This document shows positions 58,504 to 64,000 of a DNA stretch of 64,000 nucleotides, piece after piece. The position numbers and the translations under genes were made by a program. The stretch is from Tyto alba (lineage: Eukaryota; Chordata; Aves; Strigiformes; Tytonidae): NCBI RefSeq assembly GCF_018691265.1, contig NW_024881313.1, positions 37,379,518-37,443,517 of the forward strand, written 5' to 3'. The first letter of the stretch is position 1. Each line of letters begins with the position of its first letter. The notes under the pieces were generated by a model. That model had not been told where the DNA came from. It was given only the letters and a program-made list of their open reading frames with translations, and made no database searches.

Positions 58504-61471
58504 AAACAAAGGTAATATTTGCAGGAAGGATTGAATCAGTCAGGTGTTTTTCTCTTGCATGGAAGTTCCTTTAAGTAAAAAGCTTGATTGACACTTCAAA
58601 ATCTTCAATAGCATGCATCAACCCTACAAATCTGTGCTCTTCTTGAAAAATCTGAAGTTCATTTTTCAGAACAGCCCACATTCTTCATGCATATGATGAC
58701 TCACATGTGAGGTCCAAAGAAAGTAATATTTTGCTTTGTACTTTTGATCAAAAAGTCTTTCTGTGCTATGACTTTTTAGAGCACACCTGATAAAATCCAT
58801 TATACATTTTTTCTGCTTCACTGGTGATAAAAAGCCTCTCACAATTGACAATAGCAAGGCCATCTGTCACACTGAAAACCTGTATTTTTGGTGAAAGGAA
58901 GAGAATCAACCTCTTTTACCCCAGTAAGGAAGAAAAAACCCAGACACCTCTTCCCATACATAAAACATAAAGCATATGAATAACACATAGGTATTCCGTC
59001 ATGCTTATCTTCAAGAGCTCCCAAAGCAGAGTAGATAGTCTCTATTATTGACGTTATTACAGCTGGTAGGCTGAAGAGAGTGGAGGTGAATTAACTGATG
59101 AGCATCAAGCAAGAGCCTTTGACCTGAGCCAGGTAAAGGTCCTGTGTCTCTTAAGGTCACTTTATTGTGCCAGCAACAAGGGTTCACAGCATCATAAGTA
59201 ACAAACTGCTCTAAGTGATTAAAGCTTCTTTTGCTTTTCTGGAAGGAAGCTGTTCATCAGGCTAGCATCTGACTTTCATTGTGAGAAGTAAAAAATGGGA
59301 CTGAATCAGGGCTGAAACTTAAACCACTCTCAAATTACTGCAAACTTTGGAAAATTTGATTCCTGTCCATTACAGGAAGGAAAGATGAAAATAAAAATTT
59401 AAAAATATTTTTAAAAATCAATCCTTGATTTTTAAAATCAATGAAGCCCCAGAGGAGGTCCCCAGTGGAGCTCTCTGGGCCTTCCACTGAGAACCTAACT
59501 GCCGTTCCTGTTCAGCTGCTTATGACAGACACACTAGGGCTCAACAATGAAGATTATAAGAATGTTATTGTGCATTTGCATATGATGTGTAATTACTGTA
59601 ATGTAGTAAATAAACTGTACATATAATGATCTACACCACATAAATATGAGGCCTAGAACACTTACATCAGGGGCTGCTTCAATAGGAATGCTTGTTCAGC
59701 TCTGATGCTTTGAAGAAAAAAATGTACTGCCAGAACTGAAAAAATTCCATAGCAGAGCCGTGAGATAAGGGAAGGCACAAAAAATCTGCCATATACAAAG
59801 TTTTAAAAGACTGGGATTATTCTCCTCTGCAAGAAGATGAAAGAATATAATAATAAAAGCCATGTTCACTGTGGTTGTGTCCTTGCCTTTTCACATATAT
59901 TCAAGGTGCAAACTACCCACACCTGAGCATCTCCAAGTGGCCAGATCTGGGATAGTCACCTGGGTTCCATTTAGACTTGATGAGTAGACATAGAAAACTC
60001 CGGAGGGTCACTTATTCAATTTCTTAAAGGTATTTAGAATAAGGCAAGCAAACTATACTCTGATAATGTCTTTCTATTAATAGGTAATAAATTCTAAATA
60101 AATAAAATTTGGGTATATTACTCCCAGGTGTTTAAAATGAGAGGAGATCCATCCTTTATCCTTTTAAAATAAAAGAAATGACAAAATGAAAAACAGTACC
60201 TAGATCTACTTCTTCTCTCATTGCAAAAATGAACTGTGGAACTTACTGCTGCATTAAGTGGACAATGTCACTAAAAGCTGAGTAATATTCCAGGAGAAAC
60301 ATGATTGCTAGATGGTTAAAAAGAATATTTGAATATAAAACAAATTATAAACTTATACAGAAAGTATGTAAAATCCTCAGATTCTAAAAGATTAAACTAA
60401 TCTTTAATTTTTATTGCTCAAAAGAGATCTTTTGGGTTACAAATTGTAACATTTGCTTAATATTAACAGTTTTAAACTTTTTACCAGTCAATGTTCACAC
60501 TCAGAAAAAGAAATCATTAGGTTATTTCTGTGATCCATTATGTACATTGTTAGGCCATTAGAGAAGATGGAAGTTCTCATTTCTGTTTAACACAGGATTT
60601 CCTCTTCTCTCTGGAAATTACCCAGTGTCATTGATCAAGTGCAATTTCCATAAACTTCACCAGAGCTCTGCAGGATTTAATGATGGCATCCTGCCTAGCA
60701 ATATTTTCTGCAGTTGATTTACTATGCATATTACTTTTAGAGCCTGTCTCTAAGAACCTTCATTGATTTCTTCATCACATACACAAGTCTAACTATCACC
60801 TTATATGACTGGATGACTGGTTGACTAAAATGCAGTGCCATGATAAAGTGAAACCTAGATCAAGATAGACTGATGTGGCTGAACAGAATTTAAAGGCCAA
60901 AGAAAAATTCTCAGTCTGTGCTGATGTTTTTGAAAAGAAAGCTGATATAAACACTGAGCAAAACCAGACCTGCAGAATTGGAAAGTGAATTACCATCACC
61001 ATACAAAGAGCCTTCTAAAGGGCACATTTCAGAAGTTCTGATCATAATGTAAAAAATCTCTAGAATTAGATAATTTGTATAGACTGTGGATATAAAGTAA
61101 TTTGATTTCGGAGCAAATACATGGCTATGGCAATGTAACTATGGATTGCTGACCTCATGTGTTTGGAAGAGCAAAAAAGTCCATTGTTGTATGGTTTGAA
61201 GTAACATCTGGGAGCATGGATCTTAAGCTAGCCAGGAAGCAAGTGTTCAGAAAACACTTTGAGATGTTGTGCAATTTCCATGTGGTAGAACACTCTGTGG
61301 CATCATCAGCTTCAGCTGCGGTGAAATTCAGAGCAGAAGATGTATATGCAATCTCTACAAGCTTTCTCCAAAAAGGTACATGCTTAATGGCCTATTTTAT
61401 TAAAAGCTGAATTCCAGGAAGTCTAAATAGTCATGATGGTTTGGGGCTTGAGGTTGTTTCGGTTGTTATGG

Positions 61472-61510
61472 TTTTTTTTTTTTTGTTTTTTTTTTTTTTT
61501 TTTTTTTTTT
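61472..61510 (+). repeat. T-rich tract (T13, G, T25)
   Basis: Thirteen T bases, one G, then twenty-five T bases, followed by AATAAAGC. The frame across it (61433-61735) starts with a low-complexity phenylalanine run and is not considered a gene. Confidence 0.95.
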
Positions 61511-62790
61511 AATAAAGCTTACATCCACAAACAATTTTGTCCTTCTCCTGTGCCTCCTACCAAGAATACTATTCTTGCTCGGCTTAACGGATACATGTTT
61601 TTCAAGGAGCATTGTTTTCTTCTTTTCTCAGCACTTAGAAAAGATCATACATCAGTGAGGACTAGGTCTCAGAAAAAGACTTTTTCTTCTGTTACAGGGA
61701 TTGGAGGTTCTTTGATGCACCCTGTGAGGTTGTAGTGGGTGTGGGTTATGGGTAATACAATACTGCACCAGGCTTACCTGACCATTCTAGCCTGTCAGCA
61801 GAAGAGGCAGTGCCATACCACACTAATAGTCAGTGTTGGAGAAAAAACATTTCCTAAGTCAAGTATACCAAGAAAGTTCAACTGTTTGCAGATCATGTGT
61901 GTCTCTGCACTATGCTTTCAGTGCTGATATGGCTTGTGAAGGAACAAGTTGGGGTGCTGAGTTCTATAACATAGATATACCTTGACAGCACATACAGTAC
62001 CTCGCACAGCTGCAGATTCAGCACCTACATTGTGCAATCACTTGTTGAACTAAAGATTTTCGCCTAGTACATGTGAAATCCAGCACATTTCATGTTGGAT
62101 TGATGACCTTCTATTTAACACTTACAAGTAGTTTCATGTTTCCAGATCATTTCAGGTATTGATGCTTAACTCAGGAATATCAGAGTTCATATTGAGCTGA
62201 GAAGAATGGATTAAATCTTGTTGCCATGTAAACATTAAAATCTTGGATGCTAGAATAGACAAGTTGATCTAACGCTCCAAAGCATCTGGAAGACATTCTG
62301 TGATAGATGAATAATCCTTTACTGTAGACCACACAGTACAGCCATGTCTTTATTTATTTGTTTAAAGGTAGAATTTATTTACATACTTGTACCAGGGAAA
62401 GGTGAGTTTAGCCCTAGAAAGAGCTATACTGAGATATAGATGAGCAATATATCATATATTTTTTTCTCTTTAGCAACTCGTGGGTAAATCTTGCTCTTCA
62501 CTGTTGACTTTAAATATTTTTACTGGGCAGTGTAAATTGAAATGGATGTAATAAATTAAGTAAGTCTGAGTAGCCTTTTAAGGGTAATAATTATTCCAAC
62601 TCATCATTTCTTGTTATTTAATTTTTAGCAAAATTGGTGCACTTACTTAAGGCTGCAAGATAGAGGTCAGGAGTAGAGCTGGTGGTGAGATGTACCACCT
62701 CCAGAAATTACACAGACTGGCACCTGTGCTTCGCAGTGTATAAATGTCCTTTTAGATAAGCATCTAATTCTGGATAGCTAACTGAATGTT

Positions 62791-63303
62791 GAGCACTACA
62801 TCCAGTTCTGTGGTCCCCAACACAAGAAAGACAAAGATCTGTTCAAGCAGGTATGGAGGAGGGCCATGAAAATAATTGGAGGGCTGGAACACCTCTCCTA
62901 TGAAGAAAGGTTGAGAGAGTTGGTGTTCAGCCTGGAGAAGAGAAGGCTCCAGAGAGACATTATTGCAGCTTTCAATATATCAAGGGGGGCTAATAAGAAT
63001 GATAAAGACTTGTTACCTAGGCCCATAGTGACAGGACAAGGGGTAATGGTTTTAAACTGAAAGATGGTAAGTTTATGTTTTACATAATGAAGAAATTTTT
63101 TATGGTGAGGGTGGTGAGGCACTGGAACAGGTTGTCCAGAGAGGTTGTGGATGCCCCATCCCTGGAAGTGTTGAAGGTCAGGTTGGATGAGGTTTTGAGC
63201 AATCTGATCTAGTTGAAAACATCCCTGACCATGTCAGGTAGGTTGGATTAGATAAACTTTAAAGGTCCTTTCTAACCCAAACCATTCTATGATTCTGTGA
63301 AGC
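62791..63303 (+). mobile_element. CR1 LINE 3' fragment
   Basis: It begins inside the last part of ORF2 ('gagcactacatccagttctg', then 'YEERLRELVFSLEKRRLQRD' in the frame 62866-63060) and runs to a well-preserved 3' end 'aaaccattctatgattctgt'. It is about 0.5 kb, 5'-truncated and has no complete coding region. The frame 62898-63122 on the minus strand is its antisense shadow. Confidence 0.93.
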
Positions 63304-64000
63304 CATCCTTATTTACGCATTCACAGCCTTATAAGAACATGAAGATGGCCACAACAAGGCAAATAAATAGAAAATTTACATAGTTCAGTAGCTCATTTCC
63401 ACTGGTGCTTGTTCATGGAAGAGTTTAGAAGGTCAGCCATGTTCTGATATTACCCTGGCATATTCTCCTAGCCTCCAGTGATTTGTAGTTTAGAGGCTTC
63501 CTGAAATAAAACAATGTCTTTATATTAATAGCCCTCAATAGACTTTGCCATCTTAAATTTCTTCAGAGCTTTCTGTACCTGAAACTGTTTAGCCTCTTGA
63601 GCATCCTTTGGCAGAGAGTAACAGTTTAAATATAAGTTATATGAAGACATACGTCCTTTTGCTCATTCTGTACGGATAAAAAAGGCCATCACTTCTATAT
63701 TGCCTATAAGAAGTAAGACTCTTTCAGAATCTCTCTATTATTCTCGTAGTTCAGGTCAATTTCCTACCATTGTACCTTCAGATACCTGAATGAGTTTTTT
63801 AATACCTAATCTCTATAAAGAGAGATGAACCTTTCTAATCTCCAAACTGAGATGAATTTCACAAAGTTAGGACAAGTCTGGCAAACATGTCTTTCTGGTT
63901 TTTTGTTTGTTTTCTTGCTTTTTTTAAAAAAAATATCCCTTTCTTCCTCTGACCTTCTCTGTCATCTGTACCTTTCTCTGTACCTTGTCTTTCACTGAAG
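63304..64000. other. Non-coding stretch to the window end
   Basis: No gene or repeat family is recognised. A pyrimidine-rich patch with 'ttttttaaaaaaaatatc' lies at about 63920-63940. Confidence 0.5.

Larger units (their letters stand above)
50646..62790. other. Non-coding stretch
   Basis: No gene or repeat family is recognised over about 12 kb. It contains A20 (57580-57599), T18 (58486-58503) and a long T tract (61472-61510). Minus-strand frames at 52270-52548 and 54445-54657 have a protein-like composition but no domain, splice context or homologue that I can name. Confidence 0.5.

Overview
The window looks like gene-poor, AT-rich DNA from a bird, probably one of the Neoaves. The evidence is the repeat content: CR1 (chicken-repeat-1) LINE fragments with the typical 3' end (a 'ggttgga...agatgatctttaaaggtcctttctaacccaaa' type tail followed by ATTCTATGA-like octamers), and three LTR or LTR-like elements of families common in neoavian genomes. 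There is no bacterial-style gene organisation, no operon, no ribosome binding site pattern, and no tRNA, rRNA or CRISPR array that I could recognise. Nearly all open reading frames of 60-190 codons look like chance frames in AT-rich DNA or pieces of CR1.

Layout: 1-3298 unique non-coding sequence, strongly purine-rich on the plus strand between about 300 and 1600; 3299-4091 CR1 (+); 4092-8440 unique sequence with a small CR1 tail at 7154-7223; 8446-9417 a long LTR-like element with internal minisatellite; 9423-13752 unique; 13753-14017 CR1 (-); 14794-15140 the best protein-coding candidate, an internal exon with canonical splice signals; 15141-33198 unique sequence with simple repeats and several weak exon candidates; 33199-35293 the longest CR1 (about 2.1 kb, reverse transcriptase region, decayed); 37470-37613 a (CTAT)n / (GATA)n microsatellite; 37742-38511 an LTR (-) with an inverted copy of its own end attached; 49469-49947 a solo LTR (-) with perfect 5-bp target duplications; 50498-50627 a candidate terminal exon followed by AATAAA; 62791-63303 CR1 (+); the remainder unique sequence.

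The most interesting question is whether the window lies inside one long, lineage-poor gene on the plus strand. The exon at 14794-15140 ends in phase 2. A 24-nt micro-exon candidate (26834-26857) keeps that phase, and the only open frame of the candidate terminal exon at 50498 also needs it. This is consistent but weak evidence. The 14794 exon carries an in-frame TAA directly before a 42-A lysine-codon run, so it may be a decaying gene. I do not recognise the protein. I found no undescribed multi-gene system here.
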